Shown piece after piece: positions 8,610 through 16,444 of a DNA stretch of 64,000 nt (its first letter is position 1; the number at the start of each line of letters is the position of its first letter). Origin of the DNA: G965267185 sp965267185 (GTDB lineage Bacteria; Pseudomonadota; Alphaproteobacteria; UBA6615); assembly GCA_965267185.1 (NCBI GenBank), contig OZ253937.1, forward strand, positions 434,001 to 498,000, in the 5' to 3' direction. Under the pieces are notes generated by a model. It made no database searches. It worked only from the letters and a program-made list of their open reading frames with translations, and was not told where the DNA came from. Position numbers and translations under genes: made by a program.

Positions 8610-10118
8610 TTAAAACTCACACTCCTTGGGTATGGCGACCCAGTCGGCCGAATTCGGGATACATTTCGCCAGCTTGTCGAGCTCGCCGTTGGTGAGGCAT
8701 TCCGGCGACAGCGGGTTGGCGGCGCAGATGCGTTTTGTCTGACGGCTCAGATAAAACGCGACGACGTCGGCGCCGGCGACCGATTCAGCGGCATCGGGAA
8801 GGGGCAGGTAGAGCTTCATCAGGTTGGGGTTTGGCCGGCCCAGGCTGAACGCAACCAATTCGCTTTGCAGCGTCGTCAGCTTGTCCTGCAGCGCCTGCTG
8901 TGCCGCCACCGCCTCTTCGTCTTCGCGCGTGAACAGGCCCCAGAAATACGATGTCTGGGTATCGCGCTCGACCGTCAGATAGGCTTCCCGAAGCGCTGAG
9001 AATATTCTTTTGCGGAAATCGGTTACCTTGTCCTGGACCATTGTCAGCCGCGTTTTGGGAATATCGGTAGCTTCCGGCAGCATGTCGTCGATCATTCGAT
9101 TGATCGAATTCAGCGTCCAGTAATAGTTGGTCAGCACCACATCGATCGGATCGTCTTCGGTATCCAGCGGGATGATTTGCGGCCAGCCTGGCAAGTCGCT
9201 GTACGGCGTCACGTCCATGGTATGGAACTGGGGTCCGCGCAGGGTCTCCTGAGGAAGATCGCGCAGCTTCTCGAAGAACTCGGCTTGGCTGGTCGGGATG
9301 ATGCCGCCGGCGCCGCCGATCTGGGTATAGTCGATTTCGATTTCCGAACTGGTGACATCGCTGCGGCCGTTGGCGCCGCCGACAACTTCGGCCTCGCCCG
9401 ATGCACCCCACGCCGAAAACGACGCCTTGATGGCGCTCTTGGTGCTCTTGATCATCTCGGTGTTCTTTTCCTGAAAGGACATCAGCGCGAGCAATTCCGA
9501 GCCGCTGTAGATGGCGGAAATAAATGAATCGCCGCACATTTTTTCAAACGCTTTCAGGTTCTTGGCGGAGCCGTTGCCCAACACATCCTTGGCCGCGTCG
9601 GTGAGCACGATCTCTTTGGAGAGGTCTTCGCCGATCCACGACCGCCACCACGGCTGATAGTCGCGCACCGGCGTTCCGTTCGACGGAAAGGCGGGCCGCG
9701 TTAGTTCGCTGGGCTGCGGCGGCCCGGCGAACATGACCCCGTTGTTGACGGTGGCCCGGATCATCATCGAATTGGTGGTGGTGCTAACCTTCGAACTGGA
9801 AGCGAATTCGGACTGCGCGCTGCCGCTGCCGACCATGCTTCTGACCGACATGCTGGCCGAGACGTTCAGGCTTTCCGCGACCTCGGAAGAATCGGAGACC
9901 TCGGTGATTTTTAGATTGATGGTTTGGCCGGTTTCCTGGACCGGCGCGAATTCGATGCAGCGGTGGGGCACCGTTTGTGCGCTTTGGGTGTCCCACCCGA
10001 GCCCCAGCTCAATGCCTGAATCGGGAACGCCGACCGTGTCGGGGCGGGCTTGCACGGTTGGAGAGAAAACTAGTCCAGTGCCAGTGAGAACAAATGCATA
10101 GAACAAAAAATGTTTCAT
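8610..10118 (-). CDS. Large secreted protein, MACPF/perforin-like (tentative)
   Basis: A 502-residue protein with a signal peptide (MKHFLFYAFVLTGTGLVFS, cleavage near VQA-RP). The mature N-terminus has a GLGWDTQSA segment followed by a Cys (PHRC), and near residues 195-213 comes MCGDSFISAIYSGSEL, resembling the YGTHF...GG core of MACPF proteins. Flanking Ser/Ala-rich stretches (about 85-125 and 225-255) would suit membrane-inserting helices. The C-terminus has several Cys residues. The resemblance is my pattern reading, not an alignment. ATG 10118 is preferred to the upstream start at 10160. It stands alone between unrelated genes. Confidence 0.7.
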   Translation of the reverse strand: MKHFLFYAFVLTGTGLVFSPTVQARPDTVGVPDSGIELGLGWDTQSAQTVPHRCIEFAPVQETGQTINLKITEVSDSSEVAESLNVSASMSVRSMVGSGSAQSEFASSSKVSTTTNSMMIRATVNNGVMFAGPPQPSELTRPAFPSNGTPVRDYQPWWRSWIGEDLSKEIVLTDAAKDVLGNGSAKNLKAFEKMCGDSFISAIYSGSELLALMSFQEKNTEMIKSTKSAIKASFSAWGASGEAEVVGGANGRSDVTSSEIEIDYTQIGGAGGIIPTSQAEFFEKLRDLPQETLRGPQFHTMDVTPYSDLPGWPQIIPLDTEDDPIDVVLTNYYWTLNSINRMIDDMLPEATDIPKTRLTMVQDKVTDFRKRIFSALREAYLTVERDTQTSYFWGLFTREDEEAVAAQQALQDKLTTLQSELVAFSLGRPNPNLMKLYLPLPDAAESVAGADVVAFYLSRQTKRICAANPLSPECLTNGELDKLAKCIPNSADWVAIPKECEF

Positions 10119-10280
10119 ACTCGTATCTTCTAACTCGGTGGTTGAGGCAAACGTCGTCACGGCTCCACGCGACGGCGATGCCCCTAATACCGCGCTGTCG
10201 AGAGTCCCGCCAAAACCCGCGGAACCTAGTCCGGTCGCCTATGCTAGCTTTTTGAAACCGTGGCCTATCCGCCGCTTGCG

Positions 10281-11162
10281 TCACGTGGACTGGTGTCTGA
10301 GCAGGTAAAGCCCGCTGGCCGCCAGCACGGCGCCGCCGATCAGCGTCGTTGCGGTGGGCACGTCGCCGAACACCGCCAAGCCTATCGCCGACGCCCAAAT
10401 CAATTCGCTGTAGGAGAAGGGCGCGACGACCGAGGCCGGCGCCATTTGGTAGGCCTTGATCAGCAGGAAGTGCGCCAAAGCCCCGAGGCAGGCGGCGGCG
10501 AGCAAGAACGCGAGCTGCTCGAGGCTCGGCATTTGCCAGAAAAAGGGCAGCGCCGCCGATGTGGTGACCAAACCGATCAGCGTTGCCGTGTAGAGCATCG
10601 TCCTTGGCTCGACGGTGCGGGCGATTGGCCGCGTCATCGTCTGGTAGACCGCCGCGCAGAGGGCGGCGGCCAGCGGAATAAGGGCCAGCGCGTTGAAGAT
10701 ACCGGCGCCCGGCTGAATGACGATCATCACCCCGGCGAAGCCGACGAGGATAGCCAGCCAGTGCCGGGTTTTCACTTTCTCACCGAGGAATGCCACCGAT
10801 AAGCCAACGATGATCAGCGGTGCGACGAATCCGATGGCGATCGCATCGGCGAGCTGCATCAGGCCGACGGCGATAAACATGAGAGCGATGGTGGCGATTT
10901 GCGCAACCGCGCGGGCGATCTGCAGGCCGAGCCGGTGGCGGCTCAAAAGGCGCGGCAAGTGGCGCGCGAACAAAGCAGTCAAAATCAGCGCTTGGAAGAC
11001 GAATTGCGACCACAGAATGACCCCGACCGGCACCTCGCCGCGCACGGTCTTGATGAAGCCGTGCATGGCGATGAAGCACAACGACGCGAGACACATCACG
11101 GCGATGGCTGCGATCTTTTCCCTGGGACTGGAGGTTGCGGCTTCCCGCGCTGTGGCTGTCAT
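10281..11162 (-). CDS. EamA/DMT-family transporter
   Basis: A 293-residue inner-membrane protein with ten predicted helices in two EamA repeats (about residues 18-145 and 160-290), the usual layout and length for drug/metabolite transporters that export small metabolites. ATG 11162 is used; TTG at 11168 is an alternative two codons earlier. It lies 71 bases downstream of the D-2-hydroxyacid dehydrogenase on the same strand and may be the last gene of the kinase-enolase operon, in which case it would move a substrate or product of that pathway. Confidence 0.88.
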   Translation of the reverse strand: MTATAREAATSSPREKIAAIAVMCLASLCFIAMHGFIKTVRGEVPVGVILWSQFVFQALILTALFARHLPRLLSRHRLGLQIARAVAQIATIALMFIAVGLMQLADAIAIGFVAPLIIVGLSVAFLGEKVKTRHWLAILVGFAGVMIVIQPGAGIFNALALIPLAAALCAAVYQTMTRPIARTVEPRTMLYTATLIGLVTTSAALPFFWQMPSLEQLAFLLAAACLGALAHFLLIKAYQMAPASVVAPFSYSELIWASAIGLAVFGDVPTATTLIGGAVLAASGLYLLRHQST

Positions 11163-11233
11163 GATCAAACTGCTGCAAAGAAGAGGACGCCGGCGATGGG
11201 CCGGCTTTTCGGAATTACGTCTGTGACCGGTTC

Positions 11234-12196
11234 CTAATCCGGCCCGCCCGCCGGCACAACCTGGTTGAGGAGCGGCTCGCCCGCGCCCGCGCGCCGGCAG
11301 TTTTCGAACGCGATGCCTAGACTGCGCGCCAGCGTTTCGGGCGTCAGCCAGGCGATATGCGGCGTCACCACGACATTATCGAGCGCAAACAGCAGGTTCG
11401 CGGCCGGTGCCGGTTCTACTGCCACTGCGTCTAGCCCCGCCGCTGCGAGGCGGCCCGATTGGAGCGCGGCTACCAACGCGTCCTCATCGACGAGCCCGCC
11501 ACGCGCCGTATTGACCAGCACCGCTCCCGGTTTCATGCGGGCGAGGGCGGCAGCGTCGATCATCTCCGCTGTGTCGTCGGTCAAGGGCACGTGTAGCGAG
11601 ACGATATCGGATTCTGCCAGCACGGCGTCGAGGTTCCGCCGTTCGCCGACCGCGTCGGGTTTTTCCGAGCGCGCGGCGTAGATGACATCGGCTCCCAGCG
11701 CGGCCAAAACTGGCGCCAGCCGGCGCGGTACTTCGCCATAGCCGACCAGCCCGACCGTACGCCCGGAAATTTCGCCCGCCGTATCGAAAGTAGCCTCATC
11801 GAGCGACCAGCCGTTTCCCGCGCGCATTGCCCCGTCGAGCAAAGGAATGCGCCGCAGCGTCGCCAGCATCAGCGCCAGGGTCATCTCGGCGACCGCTTGG
11901 CTGTTGGTCCCCGGCATATTGGCGACGGCCACCCCGTGCGCGCGCGCCGCGTCGAGGTCGATGGTGTTCACCCCGACGCCGATCTTCTGAATCAGCTTCA
12001 AGTTTGGCGCGGCGGCAATGACCTTGGCGGTCACTGGTTCGAGCACATGGAGCAACACGTCGGCATCGCGCATTTCGGCGGCAAAGCGTTCCTTATCGGC
12101 CTCGTCGACGACGATAACGTCGATTTCGCTTGGCGCGAGTTGCGCGATCTGGTCGCGAAACCCCGGACCGGCACGAAATTGCAGAACTGCCTTCAA
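11234..12196 (-). CDS. D-isomer-specific 2-hydroxyacid dehydrogenase
   Basis: A 320-residue NAD(P)-dependent enzyme that interconverts 2-hydroxy and 2-oxo acids. The catalytic Arg is in NTARGGLVDE, the Glu in AVAVEP and the His in TPHIAWLT. The Rossmann motif is GLVGYGEVPR, where the third Gly of GxGxxG is replaced. Translation starts at TTG 12196, overlapping the enolase stop in TTGA, with no better start nearby, which implies coupled translation. The context (kinase, enolase homologue, dehydrogenase) points to processing of a phosphorylated hydroxy acid; the exact substrate is unknown. Confidence 0.87.
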   Translation of the reverse strand: MKAVLQFRAGPGFRDQIAQLAPSEIDVIVVDEADKERFAAEMRDADVLLHVLEPVTAKVIAAAPNLKLIQKIGVGVNTIDLDAARAHGVAVANMPGTNSQAVAEMTLALMLATLRRIPLLDGAMRAGNGWSLDEATFDTAGEISGRTVGLVGYGEVPRRLAPVLAALGADVIYAARSEKPDAVGERRNLDAVLAESDIVSLHVPLTDDTAEMIDAAALARMKPGAVLVNTARGGLVDEDALVAALQSGRLAAAGLDAVAVEPAPAANLLFALDNVVVTPHIAWLTPETLARSLGIAFENCRRAGAGEPLLNQVVPAGGPD

Positions 12197-13488
12197 GACA
12201 AATTGTCCCTAACCGCTTTCGGCAGGGCGTCCGCACCGGCGTAGACCGCGCCGTCCCCCAGCGCCTCTTCAATGCGCAGGGCCTCGTTCCATTTGGCCAT
12301 GCGTTCCGAGCGCGCGAATGAGCCGACCTTAAGCTGGCCCGTGTTCCAGCCGGTCGCCAGATGCACGATCATCGTGTCTTCGGTCTCGCCCGAACGCGCG
12401 GAGACCACCATGCCCCAATTCGCCGCGCGCGCCGCTTCCATCGCCCGGCGTGTGCGTGTGATCGTCCCGGCCTGGTTGGGTTTGAGCAGGACGGCATTGC
12501 ACGACTCCGCATCGATAGCGGCAGTAACACGGCCACCATCGGTGACGAGAAAGTCGTCGCCGATCACTTGCACCCGGTCGCCGACCGCGTCGGTGAACGC
12601 GCGCATGCCGTCGGCATCGTCCTCACCCACCGGGTCTTCAATCGACAGGATGGGGTAACGCGCGACCCAGTCGCACAACCGCTCGATCCATTCGCCGGTG
12701 TCGAACTCGCTTCCCTCGAGAGCGAGCTTGTAGCGGCCCTTCTCGCCGAACTCGGAGGCGGCGACATCGAGCGAGATCACGACCTCGCCATTGCGGTAGC
12801 CCGCGGCCTCTATGGACTGCGCCAAGGCGTCGAGCGCGTCTTCGTTGGTGGCGAAATCGGGCCACCAGCCGCCTTCATCGGCGACGCCCGCGCGGGCGCC
12901 GCGCGCGGCCATCAACTCTCCTGCGGCGCGGTAGACTTCCGCCGTCATCACCATGGCTTCGTCGAAGCTCGCGGCCCCCACCGGCATGATGAGAAAATCC
13001 TGAATGTCGACGCGCTGACCGGCATGGGCGCCACCGCCGAAGATTTGGATTTCCGGCAAGGGCAGGCGGACCGGCGCGCCGTCTGCCAGGTAGCGCCACA
13101 GCGGTTCACGCCGCGCGTTGGCGGCGGCGTCGAGAACCGCCATCGATGTTGCGATCGCCGCGTTGCCACCGAGCGAGGCGAAGTTGCCGGTGCCGTCAAG
13201 CGCCTCCAGCGCGCCGTCGATCGTTTCCTGGTCGGTGGCGTCCAGGCCGAGCAACGCGGGAGCTATAGTGTCGTTAACGTTGGCGACGGCTTGTGCCACA
13301 CCGAATCCACCGAGCGCCGCGCCGCCGTCGCGCAGATCGATCGCTTCGAAGCGCCCGCGCGACGCACCAGCCGGGGCCATGCCGCGCCCCCGCGCACCGC
13401 CGGCCAGTTCGATATCGACCTCAACGGTCGGACGGCCCCGCGAATCCCAAATACGGCGGCCGCGGACAGCAGAGATTTCGGTGGTCAT
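12193..13488 (-). CDS. Divergent enolase homologue with altered active site
   Basis: A 431-residue enolase-fold protein of normal enolase length. Conserved residues seen: His155 (GGGAHA), Glu205 (ADEGG), metal ligands Asp241, Glu284 (SIEDP) and Asp311 (IGDD), Lys336 (LLKPNQ) and Lys387 (LKVG). Differences from canonical enolases: the mobile loop PSGAST reads PAGASR (residues 39-44), the Glu of VDIQEF is Asp164, and the His of SHRSGETED is Ala364. These positions contact substrate or the second metal, so a substrate other than 2-phosphoglycerate is likely. AAGGAG precedes ATG 13488; the start overlaps the kinase stop (ATGA) and the stop overlaps the dehydrogenase start. Confidence 0.88.
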   Translation of the reverse strand: MTTEISAVRGRRIWDSRGRPTVEVDIELAGGARGRGMAPAGASRGRFEAIDLRDGGAALGGFGVAQAVANVNDTIAPALLGLDATDQETIDGALEALDGTGNFASLGGNAAIATSMAVLDAAANARREPLWRYLADGAPVRLPLPEIQIFGGGAHAGQRVDIQDFLIMPVGAASFDEAMVMTAEVYRAAGELMAARGARAGVADEGGWWPDFATNEDALDALAQSIEAAGYRNGEVVISLDVAASEFGEKGRYKLALEGSEFDTGEWIERLCDWVARYPILSIEDPVGEDDADGMRAFTDAVGDRVQVIGDDFLVTDGGRVTAAIDAESCNAVLLKPNQAGTITRTRRAMEAARAANWGMVVSARSGETEDTMIVHLATGWNTGQLKVGSFARSERMAKWNEALRIEEALGDGAVYAGADALPKAVRDNLS

Positions 13489-14498
13489 CGCTGCCACTCC
13501 TTCTGCCAGGCGTCGCGCATTGCGGCGAGCCGCGTGGCCGGCTGTAAGAGAAAACCACGCGCGAAGCGGCGCACCCGGTCTTTTTCGGTCGTGTCGGTGA
13601 TGTACTCGACCGGCGACTTGCCGTCGATCCGCGCCAGCAGCATGCCTGCCAGCATGATGCAGGTTCGCGCCTCGAGTTCGTCCGCCGGCTCCCAGCTCAC
13701 CGCGTCGAGATTCGCTGCGGTGAAGGCATCGAAACAGGCGAGATAACCGGGCGTAACATCCGGCCGCCAAACGCATTTGAGAAACAGGTGCGCCATGCAG
13801 AAAGCGAGGTCGAAAGCGGGGTCGCCGTACCATGCGCATTCGGCGTCGAGGAACACCGGTCCGTTGGGACCGACAAGGATGTTTTTCGGGCTCACATCGC
13901 CATGGACCAGCGTTCGCTTGGTCGCCGCGGTGCGCTCGATCAGCGCGGTGAGGGCGGGTGCGCAATCTTCATTGCGTTGCGCTGAGGCGCCGAAATAAGG
14001 ATCGAGCCGGATCGCATGGAAATTACCGTCGTTGGCGAACTCGCGGGCAACCGCCGGATCGTTCGCCGCCGCGTTATGAACCCGTGACAAGATGGCGCCG
14101 ACCGCGCGCGCGGTGGCGGTATCGGCGACGCCGTCGAGCAGTTGCGTTTTCCATACCGGGTGATCGGCCGGGTCGAGCCACGTCATGGCGAACGCCTTGC
14201 CGACCGGATCTTCGCCGAGGATCGCCGGTACGGCGCCGGGTGAGACGCGGTCAGCCAGACGCATCCAGCCGACTTCGGCGCTGTTGCGGTCGACCGGCAC
14301 CTCCCACTCGACGGGCACCTTCAATTGGGGCAAAGCGCGCTTGACGCAAAACGCGCCGCGGGAGGTCTCTGCACGTAGAATCAGTGACGAAATCCCGCCG
14401 GTCAGGGGCGATAGAGCCGGTTCTTCGCCATCGCCCAATAAGCCCATGCGGGCGAGCGACGCGCTCATGTCATCGATTTCTTGGGCGGTTAGGGCCAT
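13485..14498 (-). CDS. Aminoglycoside phosphotransferase (APH)-family small-molecule kinase
   Basis: A 337-residue kinase of the APH/choline kinase/methylthioribose kinase fold. The catalytic loop is LVHGDVSPKNILV (Asp201, Asn206) and the metal-binding Asp218 is in FLDAEC. The N-terminal lobe has GGISSLILRAET as nucleotide loop and CVKRA as likely ATP Lys. ATG 14498 (MALTAQEI) is chosen; the frame is open to 14561 but without a better ribosome site. It is first in an operon, its stop overlapping the enolase-homologue start (ATGA). It likely phosphorylates the hydroxy group of the metabolite handled by the next two enzymes, rather than conferring drug resistance. Confidence 0.87.
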   Translation of the reverse strand: MALTAQEIDDMSASLARMGLLGDGEEPALSPLTGGISSLILRAETSRGAFCVKRALPQLKVPVEWEVPVDRNSAEVGWMRLADRVSPGAVPAILGEDPVGKAFAMTWLDPADHPVWKTQLLDGVADTATARAVGAILSRVHNAAANDPAVAREFANDGNFHAIRLDPYFGASAQRNEDCAPALTALIERTAATKRTLVHGDVSPKNILVGPNGPVFLDAECAWYGDPAFDLAFCMAHLFLKCVWRPDVTPGYLACFDAFTAANLDAVSWEPADELEARTCIMLAGMLLARIDGKSPVEYITDTTEKDRVRRFARGFLLQPATRLAAMRDAWQKEWQR

Positions 14499-14634
14499 CT
14501 CGCGATATTGGCAGACCGTGTGCGACAATGAAACTAACGGCGCGTCCATCGAAGTGGTCAAGCTGAGCGAGCCAGGCTAACTGCCATCGACCACGCCGAT
14601 TGAGCCCTCGCCTGGATTAGTTTCGGGCTTCGGG

Positions 14635-15144
14635 CTATTCCAAATTCCGCGCGAGCTCGCGCAGCAGCCGGCCGACATCGATGATCAGCGATGTTTCGGC
14701 GAGGGTGAAATCCAGCTCCTCGCGCCTCACCATCCGAACGACCCAAATATCGGCGCGCGCGATCTGCAGCAGGAACTCGCCGTCGGGTGCGTGCGCGGGG
14801 TCTTCTAGAATATCGAACGCCGGCGAGCGCATGATTTCGCCTGCCGCCCGATTCGCGATAATGGCCGCCTCGGCCGCCGAGCCGGCGAAACCATGTAAGT
14901 GACGGGTCATCAATGTGGCGCACAACCCGTCGCGCGTGCCGAACGTGCGTGTCTGCGCGGGCCCATGGCCGATTGCGGTACCTCGAAAGTGATCACGGTC
15001 GATCCAGCCGGCAAGCTGTTGCGCCGAACTTTCGAGGCGAAAACAGCGCAGCAGTTCGGCGAAGTTGAAGCGGCGCGACAAAAGACGGCGCCTGCCGGGA
15101 GGGCTGGGAGCTAGGCCTGCGAGCGCGTGTCGTAGCGAAGACAT
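14635..15144 (-). CDS. Hypothetical protein
   Basis: A 169-residue open frame with amino-acid use typical of the neighbours in its C-terminal two thirds (EDPAHAPDGEFLLQIARADI, then EELDFTLAETSLIIDV). No membrane segment, signal peptide or known motif. The N-terminus is Arg-rich and no clear ribosome site precedes ATG 15144, so the start could be further in. I do not recognise the family. It lies alone between the kinase operon and a short divergent region. Confidence 0.45.
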   Translation of the reverse strand: MSSLRHALAGLAPSPPGRRRLLSRRFNFAELLRCFRLESSAQQLAGWIDRDHFRGTAIGHGPAQTRTFGTRDGLCATLMTRHLHGFAGSAAEAAIIANRAAGEIMRSPAFDILEDPAHAPDGEFLLQIARADIWVVRMVRREELDFTLAETSLIIDVGRLLRELARNLE

Positions 15145-15193
15145 CGTGGGAACCGGAAGCGCCTACGCCGCGGTTTTTTCCATCCCCGAGAGT

Positions 15194-15274
15194 CTAGCTG
15201 CCGCTACGCAGCCAGATGTCCGCCGGTTTGCTGCGGTATACGGTCTCGCCGAGTTTGGCCAAATAGTGAAGCAT
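15194..15274 (-). CDS. Possible 26-residue small protein
   Basis: A short frame (MLHYLAKLGETVYRSK..., ending at TAG 15194) preceded by AAAAGGGG six bases before its ATG. The amphipathic start resembles small alphaproteobacterial helical proteins, but it is too short to assign. A 12-bp palindrome lies 34 bases upstream. It could equally be chance. Confidence 0.25.
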   Translation of the reverse strand: MLHYLAKLGETVYRSKPADIWLRSGS

Positions 15275-15307
15275 GAAACCCCTTTTCACGTTTGATGATA
15301 CATAGCT

Positions 15308-15319
15308 TGATACGTATCA
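15308..15319. promoter_or_regulatory. 12-bp palindrome, possible operator
   Basis: TGATACGTATCA is a perfect palindrome, and a further TGATAC lies 13 bases to its left (15295-15300). It sits between the minus-strand small frame at 15274 and the plus-strand DUF2000 gene at 15407, where it could control either. No adjacent regulator gene is present. Confidence 0.35.
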
Positions 15320-15406
15320 GGCGGCTTTTTGGATGAGCGCTTGTGCCATGGATGTTCGGCGATGCCCGGCCTGGTAAGCTCGGGCACAGTGATAAGTGGG
15401 GAAGCG

Positions 15407-15814
15407 ATGTTCGATACAAAGATTGCCATTGTCGTGCGCGATGATCTTGCGACATGGCAGAAGCTAAATGTAACCGCGTTTCTGACGAGCGGTGTTCTGG
15501 GGGCCGATGCCGGCTTGCTCGGCGAGAACTACGAGGATGCCGACGGAAATGCTTATGCGCCTCTCATTATCCAACCGATGATCGTTTTGAGCGCGACTGG
15601 AGAGACGCTCAAGAAGATCCATGAGAGGGGATTGTCGCGCGGTGCACGGCTATCGCTTTACATAGAGGATATGTTCAGCACCGGGCACGATGCAGCCAAC
15701 CGGGAAGCCGTGAAGCAATATGCATCGCAAGACCTCAATATCGTTGGCCTGGCGCTACGGGATGATAGGAAAATCGTCGATAAGATCACCAAGGGCGCAA
15801 AGATGCATGCGTAA
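15407..15814 (+). CDS. DUF2000 family protein
   Basis: A 135-residue protein whose start MFDTKIAIVVRDDLATWQKL and middle (IIQPMIVLSA) match the DUF2000 family, a PTH2-like fold of unknown biochemical role. The region SLYIEDMFSTGHDAANREAV is also typical. The family length is normal. ATG 15407 with GTGGGGAAG upstream is preferred to an in-frame ATG at 15329. It converges with the SRPBCC gene (13 bases between stops). Confidence 0.8.
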   Translation: MFDTKIAIVVRDDLATWQKLNVTAFLTSGVLGADAGLLGENYEDADGNAYAPLIIQPMIVLSATGETLKKIHERGLSRGARLSLYIEDMFSTGHDAANREAVKQYASQDLNIVGLALRDDRKIVDKITKGAKMHA

Positions 15815-15827
15815 GGGGCTGCGCTCC

Positions 15828-16331
15828 TTAATCACCCAATTGTAATAGCGCGAGATACGCCTCCAACTCGTCGATCGTCGAATTCCAGCCGGTGACGACA
15901 CCCATCCCTTCGCGGCTCTTGCGTTCTTCGGCCGTCGGATGCGAGAGACGTACCGTAACTTCCGTGTCGTCGCCCGCATCTTCGAAAACCAATGTGACGA
16001 GTATGCCGGGCGGCAGACCGCCTCCCGCTGGAGCCGCATAGTCTTCGATAAACTGCTCGGCGCTAACCAGGCGGTTCGGCGGGTCGATCTCGACGAACAT
16101 GCCGTCGGAGGGATACTCCACGCCGTCGGGGCCGACCATCACGTAGCGCCAGTAACCGCCCTCCTTGAATTCATGGGCGTCGATGCGCGAGGTAAATCCA
16201 TCGGGTCTGCACCAGGCCGCCAGATGGTCGGCTTCGGTCCAAGTGCGCCACACGAGATCGCGCGGCGCGGCGAGGCGGCGGTTGATAACGATCTCCGTCT
16301 CGGGTCCGCGCTGTTGGTCCGTTGCGGTCAT
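15828..16331 (-). CDS. SRPBCC/AHSA1-type START-fold protein
   Basis: A 167-residue member of the AHSA1-like SRPBCC family: EIVINRRLAAPRDLVWRTWT at the N-terminus, then WCRPDGF, and a C-terminal segment with GMGVVTGWNSTIDELEAYLA. These single-domain proteins form a hydrophobic cavity and bind lipophilic ligands or act as Hsp90 co-chaperone relatives. They often sit next to an ArsR regulator, but none is here. It has its own short transcript between convergent and same-strand neighbours. Confidence 0.85.
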   Translation of the reverse strand: MTATDQQRGPETEIVINRRLAAPRDLVWRTWTEADHLAAWCRPDGFTSRIDAHEFKEGGYWRYVMVGPDGVEYPSDGMFVEIDPPNRLVSAEQFIEDYAAPAGGGLPPGILVTLVFEDAGDDTEVTVRLSHPTAEERKSREGMGVVTGWNSTIDELEAYLALLQLGD

Positions 16332-16444
16332 CTGGTGCTCCCGTTCGCTGGCAAATCATCGACGTCGGCATCGCGCCGCTCGACGTGAGAGTCTCACAAT
16401 GGGTGCGGTTTGGACAACCGCCCCTCGGCTTTCGGCTGATACCC

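Noticed and set aside
12361..13746. A 461-codon open frame antisense to the enolase and kinase genes
   Set aside because: It lies opposite genes with clear catalytic motifs. Long antisense frames are expected in GC-rich DNA, and it has no ribosome site or coding character.
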